From assembly GCA_003342815.1 (NCBI GenBank), contig PTEX01000163.1, forward strand, positions 481,714 to 545,713: a stretch of DNA of 64,000 nt, read 5' to 3'. Positions 1 to 11,659 of this stretch are shown here, in pieces (the first letter of the stretch is position 1; each line of letters begins with the position of its first letter). The notes under the pieces are model-generated. The model did no database searches, had not been told where the DNA came from, and saw only the letters and a program-made list of their open reading frames with translations. This stretch comes from Eudromia elegans. Its lineage: Eukaryota; Chordata; Aves; Tinamiformes; Tinamidae. Made by a program: the position numbers and the translations under genes.

Positions 1-173
1 TTTGAAAGAAATCTAATTATCTCTACTTTAAATAGATTATTCTGAGAAAGTTTACAATATTTTTCTAACATATGACAAAAACACTTTGCAGAAAGCCACG
101 CTGTGCAAGAAAGCAATGGTTGGTTGCTCATCTGCTTTGTTTCCAGACACAGCATGTCTGCTGTGAGTTGTCA

Positions 174-177
<4 letters not shown>

Positions 178-247
<70 letters not shown>
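178..247. repeat. (T)70 homopolymer
   Basis: Uninterrupted run of 70 T. No known A-tailed avian retroposon is recognisable on either side. Confidence 0.97.
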
Positions 248-250
<3 letters not shown>

Positions 251-584
251 GATTGAGCAATGTTGACGTTTCGGCATTTTTACCAGGCTCTTGGGCAACT
301 GTTGGACTTCCTTCTCATTCATAGAGATCAGTGTTAACAATTTCATGGCAAGTTACAGTTCTGATTCCTGCACAGGCTTTCTCTAATTAGCCAGGCCAAA
401 TAACAACCCCCTATCTGTATTGTTCTTAGGATTTTTTCCTTTTTACTCTTTTTAAGCTGCATCTAATTAAACGTGCATTATTTTTAGCCACAACCATGTG
501 TGGTTATAATCACCATGTGTATTCTTTTATATCAATTTTCATTAATTACAAGGTATAATACCATATTCTTCAAATACAGATATT

Positions 585-1262
585 ATAGAATCATAGAATG
601 CTTAAGGTTGGAAGGGACCTCTAGAGGTCACCTAGTCCAACCCCCTGCACACACAGGGTCTCCTAGAGCATGTGGCACAGTGTGGCATCCAGGCAGGTAT
701 GGAAGATCTCCAGAGAAGGAGACTCCACAAACTCTCACGGCAACCTGTTCTAGGGCTCTGTCACCCTCACAGGAAAGAAATTTTTCGTTAAGTTCCTATG
801 GAACTTTTGATGCCTCAGTTTGTGGCTGTTTCCTCGAGTCCTATCGCTGGCCACCACTGAGGTCAACCTCTTCTCTCCCTCTCTTAAGCTACTTATAGAA
901 ACTGATCAGCTTTCCTCTCAGCCTTCGCTTCTTCAGGCTGAACAGAGACAGCTCTCTCAGCCGTTCTTCAGATGGCAGATGTTCCAGGCCCTGATCATCC
1001 TCATAGCCCTGTACTGGACTCCATCCAGCAGCTCCATATCCCTCTTGCACTGGGGAGCCCAGAACTGCACACAGTACTCGAGGTGCGGCCTCATCAAGGC
1101 TGAGTAGAGGAGCAGAATCTCCTCCCTCGACCTGCTGGAGACGCTCTTCTTAATGCACCCCAGGATCCCATTGGCCTTCTGGGCCATGACAGCACACTGC
1201 TGCCTCATGGTCAACTTGTCAACCACCATGATGCCCAGGTCCCTCTCTATAGAGCTTTTCAA
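585..1262 (-). mobile_element. CR1 LINE, 5'-truncated, 3' end intact
   Basis: On the - strand the copy ends with the CR1 3' signature (gcattctatgattctat at 585). It begins inside the reverse-transcriptase reading frame. A 101-codon open stretch (1262-957) encodes the C-terminal RT/thumb region, e.g. [20 protein letters not shown]. About 680 bp, typical 5' truncation of a dead copy. The frame is lost after that stretch. Confidence 0.9.
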
Positions 1263-4200
1263 GCTTTGGAAGAAATGAAAAAAAATAAGAGATGAGTCTG
1301 CTGAGATGGCTGGAAATCAACTTTAATAATGTCTCAGAGGGAAACTAACGGTTCACCTTTTTCTGATGTTTTGGGCCTGCAAAAATATATAGGACGTTCA
1401 GCACACAAGTACCTCTGGTTTACACAGATTTGTTCCAAGTTGTTGCTAGCCTTAAGGCTGAGCTTCATAAGGTACTTGGGACCTTGTAAGCTAAAAACAC
1501 TTGAAACTTTATCATAAAATCTTTCTTAAATGTACTTGGTTCTGAATCATAGAAGAATTCTTAATTTTTTAACTTTTCATGGAAAAGCTGTGAACTTGTG
1601 TATATAACTGGAAAGAAAGAAAACAAAAATCTTTCTGTGTATCAAGCACAAATCTAATCCGAAACAAATTGGCCCTGAGGTTGAACTTAGATTCAGTTTG
1701 ATACATCTGTTTTCTCCATAAGCACACCTAATATATGAGTTATGATTGACATGAATAATTTGCTAACTTCAGTTTATAACATAATGCAAAATCACCTCTA
1801 AGTTCTATTTTATAATTTATAAAAGCTAGTCATTTGATGCATTCACATGAACTGAGAACTTTCACACTATTACTGCTATTATTTATTTAGGTAATTATAA
1901 TGTGACTTTGTTAGTAACTACATTTCCTAATTAGAAATGCTAAAAATAAGTTAGATACAGAAGTGGTATCCTTTCTTTAATGTTCTTTTTTCCTCCCAAC
2001 AAAAATGTTAAGTAGCTATAGATTCATTTCATTCAATGGACCACCTTCACAAACCAAACATTTAGACAACTGACTACTCAATATTAGTTAGGCAACTGCC
2101 ACTCTTATCCTAAGCCAAATTAGTTCTTAATATAAATTAATCTCTGGTTCTCCTTGTGCCCCAGGGTAACATCTGACTCTGCAAAATAACAAACATAAAA
2201 AAACCAAACAAAATCAAACAAAGAGCTTTTTGCTTTTATTGGCCCAACCTCTTCTATCAGAGATAACTGAAAAGTTATTCAAATCCGTCAATATCTATTA
2301 TATCTACAAATTGATATACAGAGGTGCTAAAGTATATGGGATTTGTCTGCAAAAGGTAAAGTCACTGTTTCATAATGTCATTTTCAGTGTCTGTTACATG
2401 TGGTCAGAGAAGATACCCAGGTGTATCCAGGAATACTGCTAGTAATCTGAATTCACATGGTATATCACAGTTAGAGACTAAGAATTAGCAAGTGGTGCTG
2501 CTCAAACAGTGCTAGCAAGCACCTTCTTTCTCTCAACAAAGGCTCTAGCCCTCTTGGCCCTTTTCTTCCCCTCTCCAACCAACCTGGCTCTTTACTTATT
2601 TGTCTCTGCCCTGTGTCTCTGCTGAGTCTGACTGGTCAGAGAGGCTTGACCATGATCTCCTTGTTCTCACAGGAGTGATAAAGGCATTGAAATTGAGCCT
2701 TCAGAGAGATTTAGCCTTACAAAATGACTGCTATTTCTTTGTCCCAGAGGGCACCTCTTGTAATTTCTGTTGTTCCCAACATCTCAGTTGATTCTGAAGA
2801 TAGGTTGAAGCCACTTCCTAGCACAGGTGGTACTTACCTGCACTGTGGCACTGTCCCCTGGATTCCCTCCTATTCAGCTGCAAGCCCCAAGTGGTTGCAG
2901 CAGCGTAACAGTGGCCCCCAGGCTTGCTGTAGGCCCTGAAGTCTAATCAAAATTGTTCTGATTTCTATGGACTTTTTTTTAAACCATGCTGCATGCCCAT
3001 TCTCCCTACCCAGTGTCCAAAGACAGCTAGTATTCTCATTCAACAGTTCAGCCTGGCACACACAATCAAAAATTCAGAATCCTTGAAGAAAGGATCCCTC
3101 TCCCAGTTCCTGCTGTCTTAAAATAAAAGGCAAAATAACTTTGAAAGTGGAAACCTGAACCCAGGATTCCCCATCTTCCCTATACACACAAAAGGAGAGA
3201 CAAGAATAATCTATCAGCTCACTGTACAAAACACCAACTCAACTTCTAAACGTGTTTTAAAAGAAAATATCCCTAGTCCCTGTTATGTCAGGCCCCATTC
3301 TATCTAATCATATTAAATAACCTGTAAGAATATTTATTGAGCCTATTCCAGGGCTGAAGCAATCAGATGTGAAATTTCTGAGTCAGTAATAGGATTGTGC
3401 TGGATAACTATATTGGCAGAGGGTAGCTCTGGATTTGCATGAAAGCAGAACATGGTGTACCAGGGAATGTAGACATCTTTAGCACAAGGTGGAAGCTGGA
3501 CAAAGGAGTTTCTTACTCTCTTCAAGGCTAGGTATTTCGATTCCATTTAATTCCTATTTTATATGACCATGTTCCTAATTTGATTCATCTCTAGGTCTCT
3601 TGTGAACTACAGTTGGCATTTGAGAGAGCAGCAATGCTTTGAGAACAGACAAGAATGTGATCCTGCGTCTCCTGTTAACTTAACTTTTGAGAGGAAGAAG
3701 TGAGATATAATTTTAATATCTAGACAGTCCTGTCATATCTAAGGTCAGAAGACGATTCACCAGCAAAATAATTTCCTAGTGACCCTTGTGCAGCATTATC
3801 TTATTTACAGTTAATTCACTCCCTCTCTTGAAATTCAGCAAAGTGCTACACACAGTAAATCCACATGTGTCTTGCTGGAATGCATATTTATGCACTTTTA
3901 AGCACTCTTAAAAGTTCCATAAAACAAATTAGAGTCTAGAAAGGAATAAAAAGCTTTAGTAACTACTCTAACTGTCACTTTCAGCTGTGTCAGGAATAAC
4001 CCTCTCCTTCATGAGCAAGCGATTCAAGAAGTGCAAGTGCAGACCCTCTGCTGAAACACATCCCATAGATGTGTTCCTAACATCTCAAAACTACATTTCA
4101 TAGAGCATCTACATCCCATGGAGCTCCAGCAATGCAATGCATTGTCTACCAGATGTATACATATAACAGCAAAAGCGGATGCTTACAGCATGCAGAATAA

Positions 4201-7200
4201 CACATCATCAGGGCAAAGCTGAGCCCAAGCAGTGCATTCTATTAAATCATCCATCCCTGGAGCTGCCACACCCAGTCCTGTTTAGGGAGACACCCTCAAT
4301 GTGTTATTAGGTATCTGTCACTGCATAATGAGGGCGGGCCTGGAAGGAACTGCCTCATTGTGAGGACAACCCATAAACTTCAAGTTTAATTTGAGAGATG
4401 AGACAGTCACCCTATATAGTCACCACAGGAGACTTTACAAATAATGACAATTTTGCCATAAGTAATGCATCACCTGTGACACATAAAGGATGCTACAACT
4501 CACCTAACTTCATCTAACAGTTCCTAGTCTTGGAGTAGTGCCAGATTTTCTACAATGGCTGTTCTCTGTGAACTTCTCACCCATAATTATTGGATAATTT
4601 TAATAAAATTATTTTAAACTGGATGTTCCTTACCTCATATTTTATCTTTTGTCTCTTATTCTCACAGTTAGCGCCCAGGGTACTGGCAGCGTTAAAAAGC
4701 TTTATCACGACTGCCCTATTTGCACTAGTCAGATCCCACACCTACCAGAATACACCTTGAAAAAAGTCCCACATATTAGACTGATTATCAGTACCCCATA
4801 TTTAATATATTTTCCTTCTTGCAAAAGGGGCAAAAATGCCTCAAGATGACTGTAGCACACCATGGGAACAAGAGATATCTGCATCTCCATGGTTTGTGCC
4901 ACTTACTGTTTGCTAATTATCTTTGGTACAACACTTCAGAAGGTGTATTCTTCTGAATTTTGACTATATACATCACATTTAATTTCTGATGCACCACAGG
5001 TTTTGGTATTTTACAACGGACATTGAAAGTTGATTTCTTTCTACTAGTATTGAGTCCATACAAATACTACTCTGTTGCTTTACTTGCTAAAAAGTCACAG
5101 ATATATGACAGCCGTGCAAGATTTCTGCATCAGAAATGAAACCACATCTATGCGTTGTCCCTAATCCATCCTAACTCATTTAAATTTTCTTGTCATTTTC
5201 TCTACTTTCAATTTAGAGTACAACAGAATTAACAAGAGGTTTTTGCCTGGGAGCTAGATATCCACTGAGCAATATGGCTGAAGCAGCGTACAAGTACAAA
5301 TAAGTGAATCCCCAAGCATAAAAGAGCCCCCGGTCTTTCTTTCCATATACGCAATACCTTCATTCTACATGTTTTACATTCTTTCCATATACACAGTCTG
5401 CTCTCAATTCTAAAAAACTTCACCTTGACAGCAGATGTTTTGATACTGCAGTCACACTGTAATTAATAAGCCTCACAGAGAGTCCTAAACTAGCCTAAAA
5501 CTAGTTGTTTTATATGCTGACAGTGGAGATAGTACTGCAAAATACATCCAAGAAGCTGCAAAACCACTGGAGGGTTAGGGCGTTGACACACTGGTAGAGG
5601 ATTAAACAGGATGATGGAGATAGCAACTGCCCCAGGTGTCAGCTCCACCCGTGCCTCAGTGCACAGTTCCCTTTGCTGGGTCACTGACTGGCAGGGATCA
5701 TTACTGCTAAACTAACCTTGTTTAGAGTCCAGCACATTTAGCTCAGATCCACATCCTGTTCAGCCATCAGTAATGGCAGCAGGGGAAGAGATGGTAACAA
5801 CCTCTGTTTCAGAAACAAAAAAGATGGTGCCCAAGTTATCATCCACTTAATCCATTACTAATTACGCCTCAAGACCTTCTGACCGTGATGCCACAGTTTC
5901 ACCCCTCCCATCAGTTACGGTGCCCTAACTCAGTCATCCCCTACTCTCTCATATGATTGCAATTGCTTTCTTCAAATGTGCCAGCACACAAGTTTACTAG
6001 AGGGAGGAACAGACTATCTTGGGTGATTTTTTTTTAAGCTATTGGCATGATCACAGGAAAAGGAAAATGATGAATGGTTATCAGGGACATATAGGTGATG
6101 TGCATCCCTTAACAGACTGACACTAGCAGCTTAGTTTCTTCTTTGACTTGCATCCAAGCTACAGTACAAATGTCAATTCCAAAAGGACATGGTGCTAGCT
6201 AAAACAATTACTCTAGTCCAAGGCAAATCCTTCACATATCCAAGAAAGAGCAACAAAAGCTCTGCAACCAAAGCTGGACTGCAGCTTCCCTACTGGGAGG
6301 AAGCTCCCATAGGTATCATTTGAAGTTTGATACCAAGTGCTGTTGTTCTTCACAGAAAAACACTGCTGCCTGATAGTCACACATCAACAAGGGTGGCAAC
6401 AGAGATATATTAACTTCTGTTGCTTTTGCTCAGGTTCTTGGACAGTGACAATAGTTCCTTATTCTTGGATATCTTTATTCCTTCACTGGATTGTTCTGGC
6501 TAAATTCTGTACCTCATTCGGCAAAGCAGTTCCCTCTCTCGGAGTGGTACTGCAGCCAAGACAATGAACTGGGGCCTGTCAAATAGAGTCATATTGCAGA
6601 TTCTGAGGCAGATTTCAGAGACGCTGCACAAGTAACTGGGCAAGGCACTGTGGTCGAATGGAGAGAGAGATGAGGACAAGAAGTTGGGACAGCAAAGTAC
6701 AAATCAGCCACTCTCGCACTCAGTTAACCTCTTATAGGTACACTGTGAATGAGGAAAATGATTTCATCTGAGGATGAATCTCGTGTGACTCTTCATCAGG
6801 TCACCTATACTTCTGGGCATCGATCTCTCACTTTCACGGGAAGATGTTTCAGTAAAAGCAATTATGCTATTCTGCATAGCTGAACCAGCTAACAAAGCTA
6901 AATTGCTGAATGCTTCAATTGAGATTCCTCAAAATTCAATTCATTTCCACTACTACTAAGCCAGTACATCTTCAAGAGAAGGGAGGTGTCTTTGGTACAA
7001 GACAAGTAAATTGTAAACTTAACAAAAAGAGTTCTGCAAATACCTTAACAATATATATGACAGCAATATGTATGAAGCACACCAGCCTCCTGACACTGCT
7101 TTCAAGAAAGACAAAGCAGTGAATGTTTTAAGACTACCACAGGTAGAAGATTAGGCAAACAGAATTAGCAAGTGGGGAGTGGGGCCCTTACCAAATGATC

Positions 7201-9126
7201 TGTCCATTCACTACTACTAAAAATTTCATCATTTATTAAAAGTGAAAAATGAGAGAGAAGCAGAAAGAAACACTTTTATGGGGGTTGGGGAGCTTGGAAA
7301 GGCAAGTGCAAAGGGTTTCTAATTATCTTAACCCTCAGGATGAGCACAGAGTTCACAGACCATTTGGCATATGGAACTGTCCTAACCCATACACTGAGTG
7401 ATAAACAAGACTTCCCAAATTTGGCTTGCACCATCTAAAGCACCAGCAAAAGAGGTTCTGCTAGTGATGATGGCCACAGTTCCTGGATCTCTACTGAGCC
7501 CAATACAAACACTGGAGGAGGTCTGTTTCCAGCTTTCTCTCTTAGCTGGATTATGCACAGATTCAGGGATGCCTGATCCCAGCTATCAGACCCTCAAGCT
7601 AAAGGTAGGGAGTTTTATGCTGGATTTGAAATCAGTGTATTTGTGCTCTCCACAACAAACTCACTATGAAAGACCTGCCATCAGCACATCCCGCTACCTC
7701 TCTGCAAAATGACATTCCTTTCATCAACCAGGTGCTTCAGGCACCCAAAGTATCGTGATAGCCTCTTCGGAATAGTGACAAAGCTATATAACTTTGGATC
7801 CAGCATCTCAAGGAGGATGTCGACCAACTGGAGAAAGCCCAGACATAAACAGACCTAAGAAACACACAGAACAGAAAGGAAGGCTGAACTAGCTAGGATT
7901 TCTGAACCAGAAAAGGAGAGGTCATGGGATTTATCCAGGATATTGAAAGTCTAGATAGGTCAAGGAATGAAGAGAATAATCTGATCTCCTTGTCTCTGAA
8001 GACAGAAGCAAAGAGCTTAAGTTCAGCAAAGAATTCAGCCATTAGCAGGACTTTGTGGGCAAGGAACCAGATAAGGGAGATGGAGTCCCCATTACTTAAA
8101 GCATTTAAGGAGAGGTTTAACAAACACCCAACATGGATATCAGCAATTCCACTTTGGGGAAGAATGAATTAGATGATTTCTGGAGGGCCTGTACAATTCT
8201 ATTCACCCTGATTCTTTAAGAAGCATGATGCAAAAAAGCTGCTAATACAAGGTGCATGCACAGCTCATCTAGCAAAGTTTGCCTCGTCTTCACAGGAAAG
8301 CCTTTGTCAGCTCCATAATCTTCTCAGCCCACCCATACCCTACATATCCACAAAGCTGTTGGCTCTGCAGAGCTATATGACTTTCTCAATAACAGAAGCA
8401 CAGGGAAAAAGGCCTGGCTGGTGAACCTAGAGCCAAGCAGTGAGAAACAATCGTGAACACCACCAGGCAGAGCCCACAACCAGAACCAATAGCCCATCAC
8501 ATCACGTGAAAATAGCCACGGTTCTTCATCCCTTGCTGGCCCATGCCCCACAAACCATGATGACTTCAGAATCCACAGCTGTGAGGGTTATGGACCCACA
8601 TAAAAAGTTTTTCAATACCTTGGATTCATCTTACCCATTTGCAATAGCTCAGTTTTATTCCATTCACATCACGAGGTGTTCTGATTTTTAATATTAATAA
8701 GCACCGTTTTATCACAGAACACTTTCATCACTTTCCTGGGCTCAAAAACAACACTGAAGTTGGAGAGGAACAAGCTTTGGCATTGATGATTAACAGTTCA
8801 TGCAAAGGGCTACTGGCACCCTCATATTTAAAACATAAATCTGGTTTTTTTGGGTAATTTTGGGTAATCTACACATACTTTTTTAAAACGTCGGTTATAA
8901 TACTAAATGCTATGCAGATCTCCACAGAAGCCTTTTTCAAGCTCCTTTGAGTATGGCATATTTTGAAGTGTAAAATACACAAATTGGAGAGAATAGTTCT
9001 CCAAGATGGCCCATAAAGACCAGGAAACCCTATCTCAAGTGCACTGATGAATGTTAGCAGTGACCCATTTCATTGTTAAAAAATTACCTCAATCCACTGC
9101 TAAAGTACCATCTTCCTCTGCCTATT
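1263..9126. other. gene-free stretch, probably CTPS2 intron
   Basis: Only short open frames, none recognised. I looked on the - strand for the missing CTPS2 C-terminal motifs (IDMPEHNPG, RHRHRFEVNP, GVQFHPEF) and saw none. No CR1 tail was found here either. Confidence 0.6.
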
Positions 9127-9152
9127 AAAAAAAAAAAAAAAAAAAAAAAAAA
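9127..9152. repeat. (A)26 homopolymer upstream of S100G
   Basis: Run of 26 A ending 73 bp before the S100G TATA box. A poly(dA:dT) tract here would be expected to disfavour nucleosomes close to the promoter. Confidence 0.95.
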
Positions 9153-9225
9153 TCAAACAATAAAACTAGTGCACTGACTAAAAGCTAGTTGCATCATCAG
9201 GGTGGAGCTGTAGTAGGCAAGCAAC

Positions 9226-9231
9226 TATAAA
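9226..9231 (+). promoter_or_regulatory. TATA box of the S100G gene
   Basis: TATAAA lies about 25-30 bp before the likely start of a short untranslated first exon that ends at the donor gtaagc. The promoter is AT-rich and not a CpG island, which suits a tissue-restricted gene. Confidence 0.65.
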
Positions 9232-9256
9232 GGTAGCTCCAGCCTTGTGACTCTCA

Positions 9257-9299
9257 CTTCTGCTGCATACACTTGAAGGCTCCAGATTTTGTGAGTGAG
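9257..9299 (+). other. S100G untranslated exon 1 (candidate)
   Basis: About 43 nt between the expected transcription start below the TATA box and the donor gtaagc at 9300. An untranslated first exon followed by two coding exons is the usual S100 gene plan. An alternative donor gtgagt begins at 9291. Confidence 0.55.
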
Positions 9300-9475
9300 G
9301 TAAGCCCATTTATTTATTTATTTTCCTATGGGAGTAGAGCTAGTTGTGCAGAGAAAAACTTTGTCCTTTGTGTTAAATATTGCTGATTTCACATGGCAAT
9401 GCAATGAATTGGACATCAGGGTTACTTCCAAAATGTTTTGATGTTTAGAATTGTTACTGTCTGCTTTCTTTCCAG

Positions 9476-9635
9476 TTATTCTTCAAGACAACATCAGAAG
9501 AACATGGAACATTTACTCAATGACAACTTATTGAAGTTTTTCACTCAATATGCTTTGATGGAGGGTAGCACCAACGCACTCTCCATTGGTGGACTGAAAA
9601 ATTTGCTTCAGAATCAATTTGCACAGTACTTGAAG
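9476..9635 (+). CDS. S100G: S100G exon 2 (first coding exon)
   Basis: 28 nt of 5' UTR and then 132 coding nt, residues 1-44, donor gtaagt. It encodes the N-terminal pseudo-EF-hand half: MEHLLNDNLLKFFTQYALME, then GSTNALSIGGLKNLLQ and onward. Confidence 0.88.
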
Positions 9636-11509
9636 GTAAGTCTCATTTTTTCATATGCACTGAACTTCTTAAGAAATTGTTGGGATAAAGGAAATAAAGG
9701 CAATGTTGTGGCAATGAAGATCAAATTGCCCAACATGATTTCACCAGCTCCACTCATAATCCTTAAATAAGGGCAGGTTTATGAAACTTTACCCATATTA
9801 ATGAACAGTAGCTCCAAACAAATATCCAAGCAGGGATTTTGTAGCAAGGCTCTATGAAACAAACACACAGATGCTTTTTAGTGACAGCTAATTTTCACCT
9901 ACAATATCGTACCTGAGTCAGATAAAAGATTTTTATACTCCAATCTAAAAAAATGTATCTTGTAGAGCAGGTATCCAGACTAGGTTCGCACCTTCACAAA
10001 ATAAAAGGTTTGCCATTGGAGAAAGATGTCAATAAAGAAAAGAGATGCCACCAAGCATTTTAGCTAGACAGAAATTCACATTTCAAAGCACTAGAAAAAA
10101 AATCCATTGCTAGAAAAATCCTTAAATATAGTATGCAGGACAGACTACGAAAGCAATTTTTACTAGTGTTCTGATAGAAACAGTAACCTAGTTTAGCCAT
10201 TTCACTAAGACAAAGTGGTAAACTAAAATAATAATAATGAAACAAACTAGGTTTTTCTCCTTTTCAAGAAAATATCTTTGATAAAGAAGTTAACTCCCAA
10301 GCTAGTAGGAAATATGATAAAAAATTCATAAAGATACTGCTTTGCATATAGGTTGTAGGCAGTTAAGCCTAGGACACAAATTAATTCAGATTTGGTGAAA
10401 AGCCAATGTTCAGAAAAAGAGAAATTCTCTTCTTCTTCATTTGAACATTAGACATTGACTACCTTCTGCTCAGTTTGCAGAAACATATATTGCACCACAA
10501 TAGATCAACGTAAAGTAGGACAGGACATTGCAAAACATGCACTAACATAAAACCATCAATAGAAATAAAGCAGTTTAAAGATTTAATTTATAGTCAAAAT
10601 TGTCTTTATATTATTTTGTGCACAAGGTTGCTCAGGGACATAATCAGAATACCCACTGCATCAAAATATAACATTTACTCTTCTCAGCCACAATGAATAA
10701 AGAGAGTTAATAATCTGTAGTAGATTTTAATACATCAGCAAAGAATTTTGAAGAGCAAGCACAATATTCTCAAAGAGAGTGAAAACAGAGGAACGGCAAT
10801 TCTCAAGTCCTGATCTAAAGCCTTCTGAAAGTAGTAACAAATAGTCTATTTGGGCCCTGCATTAGTATCTAATAAAGCAGTGGGTGACATGGCATATTAA
10901 TTTTTAAAGATGGTTATGTGCATGCTGCAGCTATTCCACCTGCTCCGTTTCCTTATTTCTGTAATGTAACTTAAATCAAATTTAGCTACATGACAGCGAA
11001 GTAACCTGCCCGAGGAACACTTGTGGTTTGTCTGTGACAGGTGCTCTGGCTTTTTCTGCTGGTGGGTATGAATTTCTAGATAATATAACTTAGCTTCTTG
11101 TAGTGCTCAGGTTGTATTCACACATTGAAATGTCAAGTGAGAGGAAGACAACAGCTCCTACTTCTTAAATGGCTACTATATCTTCGTTAACAGCTTTGGC
11201 AGGTGATGGCAGGCACTGTACTTCAGGTTTAGTCAGTAAAACTGGTAAACACAAGACTACCAGAAACATTTTCCTCATAATACTGCATTTTACTGAATGT
11301 ATCATTGCTAGGCAATATTCCTTTTGGAAAAACATTTATGGAAACTTACATATTTAGTTATTCTCTTTTTTTTTCTTTTCCTATAAAAACTACAGGATAC
11401 ATTCTCACTTGATAACTTAATTAAAACGATGGACAAAAATAACGATGGAAGTGTCAGCTTTGATGAGTTTGTGATACTTATAAAAAAGATAACTGGTACA
11501 AGTCAGTAA
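9504..11509 (+). CDS. S100G: Protein S100-G (calbindin-D9k) like, 81 aa, 2 coding exons
   Basis: Exons 9504-9635 (exon starts at 9476 after the acceptor tttctttccag) and 11396-11509, intron phase 0 as in other S100 genes. 81 aa against 79 in human (from memory). Residues 1-44: helix I, pseudo-EF loop 17-30, helix II. Residues 45-81: helix III, canonical EF loop DKNNDGSVSFDE (57-68) with all usual ligands, helix IV ending KKITGTSQ. The start has a strong Kozak context (aacATGg). S100G buffers cytosolic Ca and aids Ca transfer in mammalian gut and uterus; birds are generally said to use calbindin-D28k there. The first loop has Gly30 where the bidentate Glu should be. The position beside CTPS2 supports S100G rather than another S100. 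Confidence 0.88.
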
Positions 11510-11632
11510 TGCATCTGCAAGAACAAGACGTATCACTGCTTTGAAAGGATAAAAGCCTGGAGTTCATATACAGTATACGCACACCTAAACCCACAAATTT
11601 CCTTGTTGTGATAATAAAAAACAAAGAATAAA
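11396..11632 (+). CDS. S100G: S100G exon 3 (last exon, coding to 11509, then 3' UTR)
   Basis: The acceptor aactacag precedes 11396. Coding to TAA at 11507-11509 (residues 45-81). A short 3' UTR follows, with AATAAA at 11613-11618 and 11627-11632. Confidence 0.88.
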
Positions 11633-11659
11633 GAAGTATTTGACATGTAATGGATTAGT

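Noticed and set aside
7453-7500. C/D-box snoRNA-like pair (gtgatga ... ctga)
   Set aside because: No terminal stem between the flanks and no C'/D' boxes; chance spacing.
7924-8172. 82-codon open frame, partly protein-like
   Set aside because: Opposite strand is equally open, no homology recognised, no gene signals.
9181-9225. Vitamin D response element upstream of S100G
   Set aside because: The gggtgg...gtagta pattern is too far from the DR3 consensus to claim.
9979-9992. Second B-box-like string (aggttcgcacct)
   Set aside because: Poor match at the 3' half, no A box upstream and no tRNA fold.
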